A stretch of 64,000 nt of DNA from Paenibacillus sp. MMS20-IR301 (lineage in GTDB: Bacteria > Bacillota > Bacilli > Paenibacillales > Paenibacillaceae): contig NZ_CP135275.1 of assembly GCF_032302195.1 (NCBI RefSeq), positions 6,896,001 to 6,960,000 of the forward strand, in the 5' to 3' direction. Both the position numbers and the translations under genes were made by a program. A model generated the notes under the pieces. The model did not search any database and was not told the DNA's origin. It saw only the letters and a program-made list of their open reading frames with translations. Every line of letters starts with the position of its first letter. Position 1 is the first letter of the stretch. Below are positions 46,193-55,678 of the stretch, in pieces.

Positions 46193-47058
46193 GCACAGCG
46201 GCATACGGCAGACTGAAAAGCAAGAAACGCAGAACCAGAACGATGAACATAATCACTTTTGCCGTCGTCATTTTTTTCGCCATACTCGCTATCTTCCCGA
46301 TCTGGTGGATTTTCCGCACCTCACTCATGACGAACGCTGAAATCTACAAATACCCGCCTTCGCTGATTCCGGACAACTGGCTCTTCTCCAACTATGAGAA
46401 GACCCTGAAGGTATTTAAATTCTGGAAATATCTTTGGAACACAATGGTCATCATCGTTCCTTCCTGTCTGGCAGGCACATTTACGGCTACGCTCTGCGGA
46501 TATGCCTTTGCAAGACTGCGTTTCCGCGGGAAAAGCTTCATCTGGGCACTCTGCGTGGGTTCGATGCTCCTGCCTGCGATGGTAACACTGATTCCGCTGT
46601 ATATCGGCTGGACGCGCGGGCTGGGCTTCAATGACAGCTACTGGCCTTTGATTCTGCCGTATTTCTGCGGCGGGGGTGCATTCAATATTTTCCTGATCCG
46701 CCAGTTCATCATGTCCATTCCGCGGGAGCTGGATCAGGCAGCAACCATTGACGGCGCCGGTTATTTCCGGATCCTGTTCAATATCATCATACCCGCCATC
46801 CGGCCGGCGATGATCGTCGTTGCTTTGTTCATCTTCATCGGGCTGTGGAATGATCTGCTTCAGCAGATGATTTATATTAACTCAAGCGATAAATATACGA
46901 TTGCCCTTGGACTTACCAATTTCCGGGGACAGCTCAAAAGCGACTGGTCGTTAACGATGGCCGCAACCTGCTTGTCCTTTGCTCCAGGCGTCATTTTTTA
47001 TTTAGTCGGCCAGAGGTATTTCGTAGAGGGTATCACACTTACCGGCTTAAAGAATTAA
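46189..47058 (+). CDS. ABC sugar permease (MalG type, third importer)
   Basis: A 289-residue membrane protein, translationally coupled to the previous permease by a four-base overlap. Hydrophobic segment IITFAVVIFFAILAIFPIWW, EAA-type loop QAATIDGAGYFRILFNIIIP near residue 184 and ending GITLTGLKN fit the family. It completes the importer; the ATPase must come from elsewhere. Confidence 0.92.
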   Translation: MSTAAYGRLKSKKRRTRTMNIITFAVVIFFAILAIFPIWWIFRTSLMTNAEIYKYPPSLIPDNWLFSNYEKTLKVFKFWKYLWNTMVIIVPSCLAGTFTATLCGYAFARLRFRGKSFIWALCVGSMLLPAMVTLIPLYIGWTRGLGFNDSYWPLILPYFCGGGAFNIFLIRQFIMSIPRELDQAATIDGAGYFRILFNIIIPAIRPAMIVVALFIFIGLWNDLLQQMIYINSSDKYTIALGLTNFRGQLKSDWSLTMAATCLSFAPGVIFYLVGQRYFVEGITLTGLKN

Positions 47059-47101
47059 TCCGAGCCCCATTGCTAATACAACATGTACACAGGAGGTTAC
47101 A

Positions 47102-50100
47102 ATGACGATGATTTCAAAAAAGTGGAGGCCGCTTACGGTCGCGCTGCTGCTGGCTGTTCAGAGTGTGCCGCTCCAGGTTAGTGCTTCGCCTGCGGATGCA
47201 GCAGCGGCTGTGAAGAATGGTATCTCCAATGCCAGCCTGTCGGCCAAAGTCGGTGATCTGGGCCAGATTGAAGAGCTGTATATCAACAACAATCCTGCCA
47301 ATAAACAGGGGAAGCCGATCAATTTCGTACTGCCTAATACTACATCACCGCAGAATGGCATCCAGCACCAGTGGATGGGGGAGATGATCTTCTCTTACCG
47401 CACCGGTGCCAGTGCACAGTTCCCTGAGGGCAGGGACGGCTTTGTAGAAGTAGATACCAACAAAACACTGGCCGCCGGCGGGTCCACACAATATTCCTCC
47501 ATCAATCCGGCTAACCCTTATATGAACAAGACAGCTTCAGCAGACGGCAAGAAGGTCGAGATTAACTTCATCGGGCAGAACCTGGATTCTGCCGCGCAGC
47601 GGGTAATGAAAGGCTTTGATGTAAAGTCTGTCTTCGATATGGAGACGGATGACGGTTCAATGCTGTGGGAAATTACGGTGAAGAACAAGAGCAGTGAGTA
47701 CATCGAATTCGGGGATATCGGCCTGCCGATGCCTTGGAATAATAAATACCAGACCTTATCCGATACCTATGATGACCGTCTGACCGTGCATAATTTCGCC
47801 GGTGCCGACAGCGGGTATTCCTATGCCATCCGCACCAGCGGCGAAGGAAACTTTATGATGTTCACCCCGGTGCCGGAGAGCGGTGCACGGATCGAGTATG
47901 TGGATTATTGGATGCATGAAGCCGGAGAGCAGCGTGCTGCGGATACCTTCGCGAACTGGACAGGCGACAGCGGCGGCTGGTACCCGGGGCTGAACGTGCT
48001 GTATATCCACTCGAAGGACATCCAGAAAACCGGGCGCGGCTATTTCACCGATGCCTCCAGCCTGGTGCTGGGACCGGAAGAGTCCAAAACGTATAAGTTC
48101 AAATTCTCGGCGGTCCGTGCCGGTGATAATACGCCGCAGGAAAGCGCCCAGAGCCCGAATAACAGTTCAACCTCGATGGAGGACCGCGAGGCCAATCTCC
48201 GGTCGGTTCTTTACAAATCAGGCATGATTGATGCCGTAGCGGTGCCGGGCTTCCAGACAGCGATCAATATGCCCGTAAAGCTGGACTTGCACTACGATGA
48301 CAGTATCGTTGATGTACAGTCAATTGAAATTCAGAATGTGGCTGAGAATGATCCGTTTGATGAAGCGCATATTCCGGATATTAAGCCGGGCAAGAGCCGG
48401 CAGGAGATGGTCGATAACTCGCGGATTGGACGCGGGCTTCCCGGCGGGAATCCGGGCTACACTGAATCATATGAGTTTGTAGAGACCAAGATTGTAAATG
48501 GTGAACAGCACCATATCTATTCCCTGCAGTTCGATTCAATCGGCAACAACAGTGTGCGTGTGGAATATAAGCTGAAGAACGGCAGTGAATGGGTCGATAA
48601 ATTCACCCAATATGAATTCAATGTTCTGGCCGAGCTGGATGCTACCTCGGAAGCCCATTCTGAATTCATGGTGGAGCAGACACAGGACAAGAACCCCGAA
48701 AGTCCGACTTACGGCAACTATTTCGACTGGTATCTTACCGGCGGTAAAGACGGGAACATTAACCACTGGGGGGATGACTGGAGCCACGATAATATCAACT
48801 TCATGACGATGAAGAACTATCTTGCTCCCGATCCTGATGAAATCCGTTCTATTGAGACCTACCTGATCGATTTCATGTGGGAACGGTTCATGAAGAATAC
48901 CCAGGACAGCTATATCGTTGCGAACTGGCTTAAGGATTCCGGGGCGTATACCGATAAGGACAAGCCTTATACACGGACATTCTCCGAGATAATGGAAGCT
49001 ACCGGATTCTTCAATATGTACCGGATCCAGAAGGCGTATCCTAATCTGATTGAATACCGGAAATCACCGCAGTTCTATCTGGAGAAGGCTTATAACATCT
49101 ACTATAAGCGTGTCTCCACCGGAGCCATCGGCTTCTATGGCGAGCAGCAGATCCCGGATATGATTGAAGCGCTGAAAGAAGAGGGAATGCCGGCTGAGTC
49201 GGCTAATCTGCAGAAGAAATTCGCCCTCGACAAGGCACGGAACATGACTTACGCCAATTATCCTTACGGCTCGGAATTTGAGTATGACAACACCGGTGAA
49301 GAAGGCGCCTATGCAGCAGCGAAGGCGCTGCGCACTTACTATCCTGCGGATGCGCGTGCGGAAGCCGCTGAGGCAAGCATGGAGATGGCCGACTGGAAGA
49401 CCCGGGCGATGCGCGGAATCCAGCCGACCTGGTTCCATTATTCTGTGCCGGTCTTCCGCGGCGGTGAAGGCTGGTGGAACTTCCAATATACCGCTTCATT
49501 AGCAGGATATATTATGGATGACTGGCTCCGCTATGAGGATGACGGCAGATCCGCCGAGCAGACCGCGGTTGCGCAGCAGCGCAACTATGCTGCGAAGATT
49601 TCAAACTTCAATGCCGTCAACATGGGGCAGATTACGGCTAATGCTGTCGGCAGCACCTCCTGGAGATATTCGATGTATAAAGGAGGAACCGGAACCAAGG
49701 ACGTGTACGATGGCGGCTCGCGAGTAATGAGCAACGGCTGGAATGATTTCTCCGGTGAATCGGAAGAAGGCCTGTATGGCTCCCTGCTCAGCATCAGCTC
49801 CGATATTGTGACAGATCCGGTATTCGGGCTGTTCGGATATGGTGCACTGGTGACTGACGAAGGCGGCAGCTACCGGATTACACCAAAAGACGGCTTCGGC
49901 AAGCGGATCAATCTGCTTGATGAGAAGATCTATCTGGAGATGGAAAGCGATAAAGTTGAAAGCGCAAAAATCAAAAAAGACGGCACTGCCTTTACACTGC
50001 AGCTTCTTAATCCTGCCGGGAAGGAGCATGCCTCACGGATTTCGTTTGACGGGGCCGGAATGGACAATGGCTATTATACCCTTAAGCTGAATGGTGAAGA

Positions 50101-53100
50101 TGCCGGACAGTTCTATGTGAAGAATAACAAAGGCGTGGCCATGTTCCAGATGGACAGCGTACAAAATGCTGAATTGATCATTGAAAAATCTGCCGGGGGC
50201 GAGAATGAGGCTCCGCAGATTACAGCCGAGCTTGCGACGCAGAATCCGCAGGCGCTGATTCCATTCATGCTGAACGGGATAGTAACCGATGACGGTGCAC
50301 CGGATGGTACACTCGCCTATGAGTGGGAAGTGGTTAGCACTCCGGAAGGCGGGAAGCTGAGCTTCAATCATCCGCAGGCAAGCATCACCCAGGCTACCGG
50401 TACCAAGGAAGGCTCTTATACCGTTAAGCTTAGCGCAAGTGACGGGCAGAAGACCGGTTCCGGCCAGGTGACCTTTGAGCTGGCTGCACCGCCCGAGAAA
50501 CAGCCTCCGGCCATCGGCCCGGTGACTGCGGTCCAGGATGTTGCCAATAACAGTATTGTGGTATTGTCCGGGGAGGCAACTCCTGACCCGGTGCACAGCG
50601 GGGCTGAAGAGTCTAAGCTGGCGTATACATGGGCGGTTAAGCAAAAGCCGGATGGCGCAGCCGATATCTCCTTCGTGAACGCTGATCAAGCAGCAGCCTA
50701 TGCGCGTGTAAGCAAGGCTGGCACGTATGTGTTTACCTTCACAGCAGCAGACGGGGACAAGAAGGCCAGCAAGGATGTAACGGTTGAGATCAAGGAAGAC
50801 ACTGTAGATGCTTACCGGGCACTCAGCGTAGTGACCAAGAAGGATACTGCTCCGGTGCTTTCCGGCCAGGTCAATATTCTGTCTGAGGAAGGGTATAGTC
50901 CGAAGGAGATTGCCTGGGAGGCTATTGATCCGGGCAGCTATGCGAGCATCGGCCAGTTCGAAGTGAAGGGTAAGGTCAAAGGCAGTGAGCTGGAGGTCCG
51001 GGCCACCGTATATGTGGTGAATACAGGGCTGCAGAATGCAGCACCGACAGCCAAAGCCTCCGCGAGCTTCTCCGGCGGCGACGGATATCCTGAAGCCATG
51101 AATAACGGCATTGAACCGAAGAGCTCGGCAGACTTCTCGCCGAACCGCGGTGCTGCGAACAGCGCATGGCATAACTGGGGAAGAGAAGGAGATCCGGCCT
51201 GGGTCATGTATGAATGGGATGAGCCATTCCTGGCCTCTTCTATGGATGTCTATGTGTTCCAGGACGGCGGCGGGAACTTCCGCCCGAAGGATATGCAGCT
51301 TCAGCTTCGCGGCGAGGACGGGAAATGGTATACCCCCCGGGCCGTAAAAGGGCTTGGCAATGAGTTGAATAAGTACAATACAACTACCTTCGAGCCTGCC
51401 TTTATTACAGGTGTCCGTATTGACATGAAGCCTTCGGTGAATGGCAGCGGTATTCTGGAATGGAAGGTGAACGGCTACACAGGGGCAGTAGACAAGTCGG
51501 AGCTGGTCAAGGTCTACAATTATGTGAATACCTTAAAGGCAGCGAACTTAGTAGAGCCCGGACTTACGCCGATCGAAGCGGCGAAGGCAGAAGCTTCAGC
51601 TGTAATCAAGAATATGAATGCTGCAGACGGGGAGATTTCCCTGGCGCTTGAGAAGCTGCTGACCGGTCTGCGTCTGCTCAGCCCGCGTGAGCATAATATG
51701 GCCTTCTTAGCGAATGCATCCTCCAGCTACACCTCCCCGTGGGAGAGTCTGGCTGCGGTGAATGACGGGAAGAAGGAGGGTGACAGCCTTCCGCACTGGG
51801 GAACCTGGGGCCGTGAAGGTGCAGAAGAGTGGGTGCAATATGAATGGCCGCAGGGTGCTGTCATCCAAAGCTCGAATCTAGTGGTATGGTCTGATGGAGG
51901 CGGGATTTTGGCGCCTACAAAGGTTGAGTATTCCTACATCCCGGCAGGCAGTGTTACTGACGAATGGGTAACCGCAGGAACGGTTACTGATGACATCAAG
52001 GTGGCTGTCGATACTCCGGTTGGGTCCTCCAATCCGTATACGTTTGCTCCGGCGCTGGAAGTGAAGGCGCTGCGGGTTACCCTGACGAAGCAAGAGGCAG
52101 ACGGCAACGGTGTTGGCCTATGGGAGTGGGAGGTTATCCGGGGTGTATCGGTCCGCCCCGCACCAGTTACTCCGGCCGGGGCAGCACCGTCCATCCTCCA
52201 TGGGGCGGACGGCAAGCTGACCGGTGTGACAACGGAAATGGAGTATAAGAAGGAAGGCGCAGTAGAATATACTGCAGTTACAGGAACCGAGGTTACAGGT
52301 CTTACTGCCGGTAAGTATTATGTCCGGTATACGGCGGCCGGAACGCTGAGCGCCAGCCTGGATAAGGAAGTAATGATTCCTGAAGGGCAGCAGCAGGAGC
52401 AGGCGGCGCCGGATTCAAGCCGTTGGACCATCACACACGCCAATACGGATACTGGGCAAACCGGGGTAATCGCTGGCGTATACGAAACGATGGAGTACCG
52501 GAAGCTGGGTGATGTAAATTATGTGCTTGTATCCGGTACAAGGATAGATAATCTGGAGCCAGGCAGCTATCAGATCCGGTACGCAGCCACAAACAGCTTG
52601 AAGGCAAGCCCGCCGGTAACCGTGGACATCCGCAATGAAGCCAAGGAAGACAGGGAGGCGCCAACAGCAGATGGGCTGGTCATTACGCCGCCTGCAGCGG
52701 CAGGCGGAAACGACGGGAAGATTGGCAATGTAACTGACGATATGGAATACCGCAAGCTGGATAGCGGAGCATATATTCCGGTCAGCGGTACCAGCATTGA
52801 AGGTCTGGAGGCCGGCAGCTATGAGCTGCGGTATGCCGGAACGGATACGAGTAATCCAAGTCCTGCTATCCTGATCGTAATTCCGGACGGAGCCAAGCAG
52901 GAGCAGAATCCGCCGGCAGGCGGAATGGTCAAGGCTGTTAATGTCAGTGCAGCCGGGGCCAAGGACGGGAAGATCACTGGTGTGAGTCCAGCGATGGAAT
53001 ACCGGCAAGCGGGTGGAGCCGGCGGCGGCTGGACGGTTATCACAGGCACAGAGGTTACAGGTCTAGACATTGGAACCTATGAAGTGAGAGTTAAGGAAAC

Positions 53101-54466
53101 GGCAACTCATTATGCGAGCCCGTCCCTTACAGTCGTCATCAGCAATCCGGATATTGATCCGGGACTGACACCAACGCCGACACCAACACCGACACCAACG
53201 CCGACACCAACACCGGCGCCGACATCGGCAGGAGCGGATGTGCCTGTACCGGCCAAAACTCCTTCACCTACTCCTGTAAGCATCAAAGTCGAAGGACATT
53301 TGATTAAGGTTGACTTACCGAAGGCGGATGCCGCAACCGGAATAGCCAAAGCAGCGCCAGTCCGCCAGGAGGACCTGAATAAGGCGCTGGAGCAGGCGCA
53401 GCAGGGCAGCGGCAATGTGAAGACGCTCCGGGTGGAAATACCGGAAGCGGAAGGTGCACATGCCTATGCGGTTGAGCTTCCTGCAGCGGCATTAACCTCG
53501 GATAAAGGCAATGTCATGATAGAGATTGCTACAGAGTTCGGTGTGATAGTTGTCCCTTCCAATATGCTGAAGAGCACAGCGGCGGGAGCTAAGAGTGTGG
53601 AACTGACATTTGCCCGGGTGGATGCTGCGAAGCTTGATCCGGCAGCGAAATCCTTAATCGGCAGCAAACCTGTTATTGCCTTAACTGTCCTATTGGACGG
53701 GGCAGCAGTAGCAGCCGATAAGCTGAATGCACCGGCACAAGTCAGATTGCCATATGCTCCTCAAGCTGGAGAATTGGCCAATGCCAAATACCTTGCAGTT
53801 TCCTATGTGGCTGCTGACGGCAAGCTTGTCCGGCTGCCGGCTGCCGGATACGACAGCACGCTGCAGGCCATGGTATTTACAGCCGCCAATACAGGCGAAT
53901 ATGCTGTGCTGTATACCAAGAAGGATTTCAGTGATGTAATCAAGGATTCGTGGTATGCGCCGGCGGTTGAGATGATGGCCTCCCAAGGCTTCATCGACGG
54001 GACCTCGGAGGCAAGCTTCAGTCCCGGCCAGCAGATCACCAGAAGTGAGTATCTGGCCTGGCTGGTAAGAACGCTGGGGCTTACAGCGGATTTCAGTGCC
54101 AACTTCAGTGATGTGGAGCCTACAGACCGTTATTATGACGAGATCGGAATCGCCAAAGCGCTTGGAATTGCTCTGGGCTCAAATGACAGCTTCCGTTCTG
54201 ATGCGGAAATTACCAGACAGGATATGGCTGTACTGACCATGAGGGCCTTACGGGCGGTGGGTGCAGACCTGCAGACGGGTACGCCTGAGGAGCTCAAGAA
54301 ATTTAAAGATGCCGCAAGTATAGCCAAGTACGCGGCGGATGATATGGCTGCAATGGTTACAATGGGCTTCGTGAACGGGCGGGGCAATGTCAGCCTGAGT
54401 CCTGCCGGAACCACAACCAGAGCAGAAGCTGCTCAGGTGCTGTACAAGATTTTCCTGCAGCAATAA
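47102..54466 (+). CDS. Giant SLH-anchored surface protein with DUF5695-like, Ig-like and discoidin-like domains
   Basis: A 2454-residue secreted protein. A signal peptide (LTVALLLAVQSVPLQVSASP) is followed by a DUF5695-like region to about residue 1030. Two PKD/Ig-like domains (about 1035-1235), a Big_4-type domain (about 1237-1305) and two discoidin-like carbohydrate-binding domains (about 1310-1460 and 1529-1680, both with HW-WGREG and a late EW motif) come next. Four related repeats of about 80 residues (1683-2016, each with MEYRK and GLxxGxYxxR) lead to a Thr-Pro linker (about 2022-2041), a further unassigned domain and three SLH domains (about 2274-2454) that bind cell-wall secondary polymer. 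It probably degrades or binds a glycan for the importer encoded just upstream. AGGAGGT precedes ATG 47102. Confidence 0.88.
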   Translation: MTMISKKWRPLTVALLLAVQSVPLQVSASPADAAAAVKNGISNASLSAKVGDLGQIEELYINNNPANKQGKPINFVLPNTTSPQNGIQHQWMGEMIFSYRTGASAQFPEGRDGFVEVDTNKTLAAGGSTQYSSINPANPYMNKTASADGKKVEINFIGQNLDSAAQRVMKGFDVKSVFDMETDDGSMLWEITVKNKSSEYIEFGDIGLPMPWNNKYQTLSDTYDDRLTVHNFAGADSGYSYAIRTSGEGNFMMFTPVPESGARIEYVDYWMHEAGEQRAADTFANWTGDSGGWYPGLNVLYIHSKDIQKTGRGYFTDASSLVLGPEESKTYKFKFSAVRAGDNTPQESAQSPNNSSTSMEDREANLRSVLYKSGMIDAVAVPGFQTAINMPVKLDLHYDDSIVDVQSIEIQNVAENDPFDEAHIPDIKPGKSRQEMVDNSRIGRGLPGGNPGYTESYEFVETKIVNGEQHHIYSLQFDSIGNNSVRVEYKLKNGSEWVDKFTQYEFNVLAELDATSEAHSEFMVEQTQDKNPESPTYGNYFDWYLTGGKDGNINHWGDDWSHDNINFMTMKNYLAPDPDEIRSIETYLIDFMWERFMKNTQDSYIVANWLKDSGAYTDKDKPYTRTFSEIMEATGFFNMYRIQKAYPNLIEYRKSPQFYLEKAYNIYYKRVSTGAIGFYGEQQIPDMIEALKEEGMPAESANLQKKFALDKARNMTYANYPYGSEFEYDNTGEEGAYAAAKALRTYYPADARAEAAEASMEMADWKTRAMRGIQPTWFHYSVPVFRGGEGWWNFQYTASLAGYIMDDWLRYEDDGRSAEQTAVAQQRNYAAKISNFNAVNMGQITANAVGSTSWRYSMYKGGTGTKDVYDGGSRVMSNGWNDFSGESEEGLYGSLLSISSDIVTDPVFGLFGYGALVTDEGGSYRITPKDGFGKRINLLDEKIYLEMESDKVESAKIKKDGTAFTLQLLNPAGKEHASRISFDGAGMDNGYYTLKLNGEDAGQFYVKNNKGVAMFQMDSVQNAELIIEKSAGGENEAPQITAELATQNPQALIPFMLNGIVTDDGAPDGTLAYEWEVVSTPEGGKLSFNHPQASITQATGTKEGSYTVKLSASDGQKTGSGQVTFELAAPPEKQPPAIGPVTAVQDVANNSIVVLSGEATPDPVHSGAEESKLAYTWAVKQKPDGAADISFVNADQAAAYARVSKAGTYVFTFTAADGDKKASKDVTVEIKEDTVDAYRALSVVTKKDTAPVLSGQVNILSEEGYSPKEIAWEAIDPGSYASIGQFEVKGKVKGSELEVRATVYVVNTGLQNAAPTAKASASFSGGDGYPEAMNNGIEPKSSADFSPNRGAANSAWHNWGREGDPAWVMYEWDEPFLASSMDVYVFQDGGGNFRPKDMQLQLRGEDGKWYTPRAVKGLGNELNKYNTTTFEPAFITGVRIDMKPSVNGSGILEWKVNGYTGAVDKSELVKVYNYVNTLKAANLVEPGLTPIEAAKAEASAVIKNMNAADGEISLALEKLLTGLRLLSPREHNMAFLANASSSYTSPWESLAAVNDGKKEGDSLPHWGTWGREGAEEWVQYEWPQGAVIQSSNLVVWSDGGGILAPTKVEYSYIPAGSVTDEWVTAGTVTDDIKVAVDTPVGSSNPYTFAPALEVKALRVTLTKQEADGNGVGLWEWEVIRGVSVRPAPVTPAGAAPSILHGADGKLTGVTTEMEYKKEGAVEYTAVTGTEVTGLTAGKYYVRYTAAGTLSASLDKEVMIPEGQQQEQAAPDSSRWTITHANTDTGQTGVIAGVYETMEYRKLGDVNYVLVSGTRIDNLEPGSYQIRYAATNSLKASPPVTVDIRNEAKEDREAPTADGLVITPPAAAGGNDGKIGNVTDDMEYRKLDSGAYIPVSGTSIEGLEAGSYELRYAGTDTSNPSPAILIVIPDGAKQEQNPPAGGMVKAVNVSAAGAKDGKITGVSPAMEYRQAGGAGGGWTVITGTEVTGLDIGTYEVRVKETATHYASPSLTVVISNPDIDPGLTPTPTPTPTPTPTPTPAPTSAGADVPVPAKTPSPTPVSIKVEGHLIKVDLPKADAATGIAKAAPVRQEDLNKALEQAQQGSGNVKTLRVEIPEAEGAHAYAVELPAAALTSDKGNVMIEIATEFGVIVVPSNMLKSTAAGAKSVELTFARVDAAKLDPAAKSLIGSKPVIALTVLLDGAAVAADKLNAPAQVRLPYAPQAGELANAKYLAVSYVAADGKLVRLPAAGYDSTLQAMVFTAANTGEYAVLYTKKDFSDVIKDSWYAPAVEMMASQGFIDGTSEASFSPGQQITRSEYLAWLVRTLGLTADFSANFSDVEPTDRYYDEIGIAKALGIALGSNDSFRSDAEITRQDMAVLTMRALRAVGADLQTGTPEELKKFKDAASIAKYAADDMAAMVTMGFVNGRGNVSLSPAGTTTRAEAAQVLYKIFLQQ
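53168..53224 (+). repeat. Twelve-base tandem repeat encoding Thr-Pro linker
   Basis: Alternating ACACCAACGCCG and ACACCAACACCG units encode eight or so Thr-Pro pairs between the repeat modules and the C-terminal part of the giant surface protein. Slippage here could change linker length in steps of two residues. Confidence 0.85.
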
Positions 54467-54473
54467 TAGAAAT

Positions 54474-54518
54474 AAACGGCCTTGGTCCTATATATATAGG
54501 GACTGGGGCCGTTTTTTT
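54474..54518 (+). terminator. Terminator after giant surface protein gene
   Basis: AAACGGCC (54474-54481) pairs with GGCCGTTT (54507-54514), with inner GTCC/GGAC-type pairing and TATATA in the loop, followed by a run of seven T. Confidence 0.9.
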
Positions 54519-54528
54519 AATATCTCTT

Positions 54529-54645
54529 GGGGTCCCCGCAAAGTACCTGAATCATCATCGGAGCTATACTCCACTTTGTGGGGTTTTTTTGGGGTCCCCG
54601 CAAAGTACCTGAATCATCATCGGAGCTATACTCCACTTTGTGGGG
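54529..54645. repeat. Tandem duplication of a 55-base hairpin element
   Basis: Two identical 55-base copies (54529-54583 and 54591-54645) are separated by seven T. Each starts GGGGTCCCCGCAAAGT and ends ACTTTGTGGGG, so each folds into a stem of 11 pairs with one G-U and an inner GGAG/CTCC stem. The first copy plus the T run has the form of a terminator in the plus direction. The element looks like a repeat family, not part of a gene. Confidence 0.85.
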
Positions 54646-54652
54646 GTAATTG

Positions 54653-55540
54653 TTAATCTGCTTTCCGAAACTCAGACGGGTTCATTCCGGTCCAGCGTTT
54701 GAACTGTCTGCTGAAGTGCGACAGATTGTTATAGCCTAAACGGCCTGCAATCTCATCCAGGGATAGCTTCGGCTGCTGGAGCAGAATTTTCGCTTCCTGC
54801 AGCTTGAGGCCGGACAGATATTTCCGCGGTGACATATGATAGATCTTTTGAAAAACCTCCAGTCCATAATTAGGGCTGATCCCGAGCGAAGCTATGATAG
54901 GCTGGATATGAACGGTATAGCCCTCATTTTCCGGGATCATGCTGGTCTTGAACGCCCGCTTAATCGCCTCGGCAATTTCTTTCGCATATTTGGCCGTGGT
55001 CATGGACTGGTGTGTACCAGTACCCGCCGGTAGCGGCTGTATCTCCACCAGAACCCCGAGCAGCTCAAACAGGACCACCTGTGCTCTAAGTTTAGCCTGG
55101 GTGAAAGAAACAGCCTCATCCTCTAAGATGCCGATCCAGCTTAACAAACACTCCTTCAACTTGTCATGATACGGGTTCGCCGGCGCATAGACCCAGTCGC
55201 AGTTCTTCAGGATTTGCATGCGTAAAGCAGGTTCATCAATATCAAAATGAGCACAGAAATAGGTCATCGCCGCACTCGAATTACAGCTGTTGGTATGCTC
55301 AAAGCCAGGCGGTATAAGGAGGATATCCTCTTTTGCCAGAATAAAGGCTTCATTCTCAATCCAGGTGTGCTGCGTGCCGTCTAATACAATTAGTATTTCA
55401 AAAGCATGGTGGGATTCCTTGGCCATTGACCAGCCGGCAGGGACGGTCTGCTTGTGTGCGCCGAAAAACCGGATATTCCAGTCGATCCGCGGAAGAAGCT
55501 GAGTCCTGCCTCCGGCAGCCTCATCCGGATAATCTTCCAT
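54653..55540 (-). CDS. AraC-family regulator of the xylosidase gene
   Basis: A 295-residue protein with an N-terminal cupin (SHHAFEILIVLDGTQHTWIE; LLIPPGFEHTNSC) and C-terminal AraC domain (PNYGLEVFQKIYHMSPRKYL; IAGRLGYNNLSHFSRQFKRW). It is divergent from the GH43 gene at 55679 and likely its activator. ATG 55540 is preceded by GTGGGA. It points toward the tandem hairpin element, which may also help end its transcript. Confidence 0.9.
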   Translation of the reverse strand: MEDYPDEAAGGRTQLLPRIDWNIRFFGAHKQTVPAGWSMAKESHHAFEILIVLDGTQHTWIENEAFILAKEDILLIPPGFEHTNSCNSSAAMTYFCAHFDIDEPALRMQILKNCDWVYAPANPYHDKLKECLLSWIGILEDEAVSFTQAKLRAQVVLFELLGVLVEIQPLPAGTGTHQSMTTAKYAKEIAEAIKRAFKTSMIPENEGYTVHIQPIIASLGISPNYGLEVFQKIYHMSPRKYLSGLKLQEAKILLQQPKLSLDEIAGRLGYNNLSHFSRQFKRWTGMNPSEFRKAD

Positions 55541-55678
55541 GTTATAATCCCACCTTTGATTTGGGTAAATTCACCCTTACTTGTACCATCGTATCCCCGG
55601 GGTATTAGTTATTATAATATAGCTGAGCAACAGGAAACAAAGCCGTCATCAGGCGGCGAAAAGAACGGAGAAATGACA

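Noticed and set aside
50033..51172. Minus-strand open frame of 379 codons inside the giant surface protein gene
   Set aside because: It is antisense to Ig-like and discoidin-like coding sequence, lacks a ribosome site and shows a low-complexity shadow composition.
54529..54645. Possible CRISPR array from two identical repeats
   Set aside because: Only two 55-base units separated by seven T, no spacers and no cas genes; the units fold as terminator hairpins.
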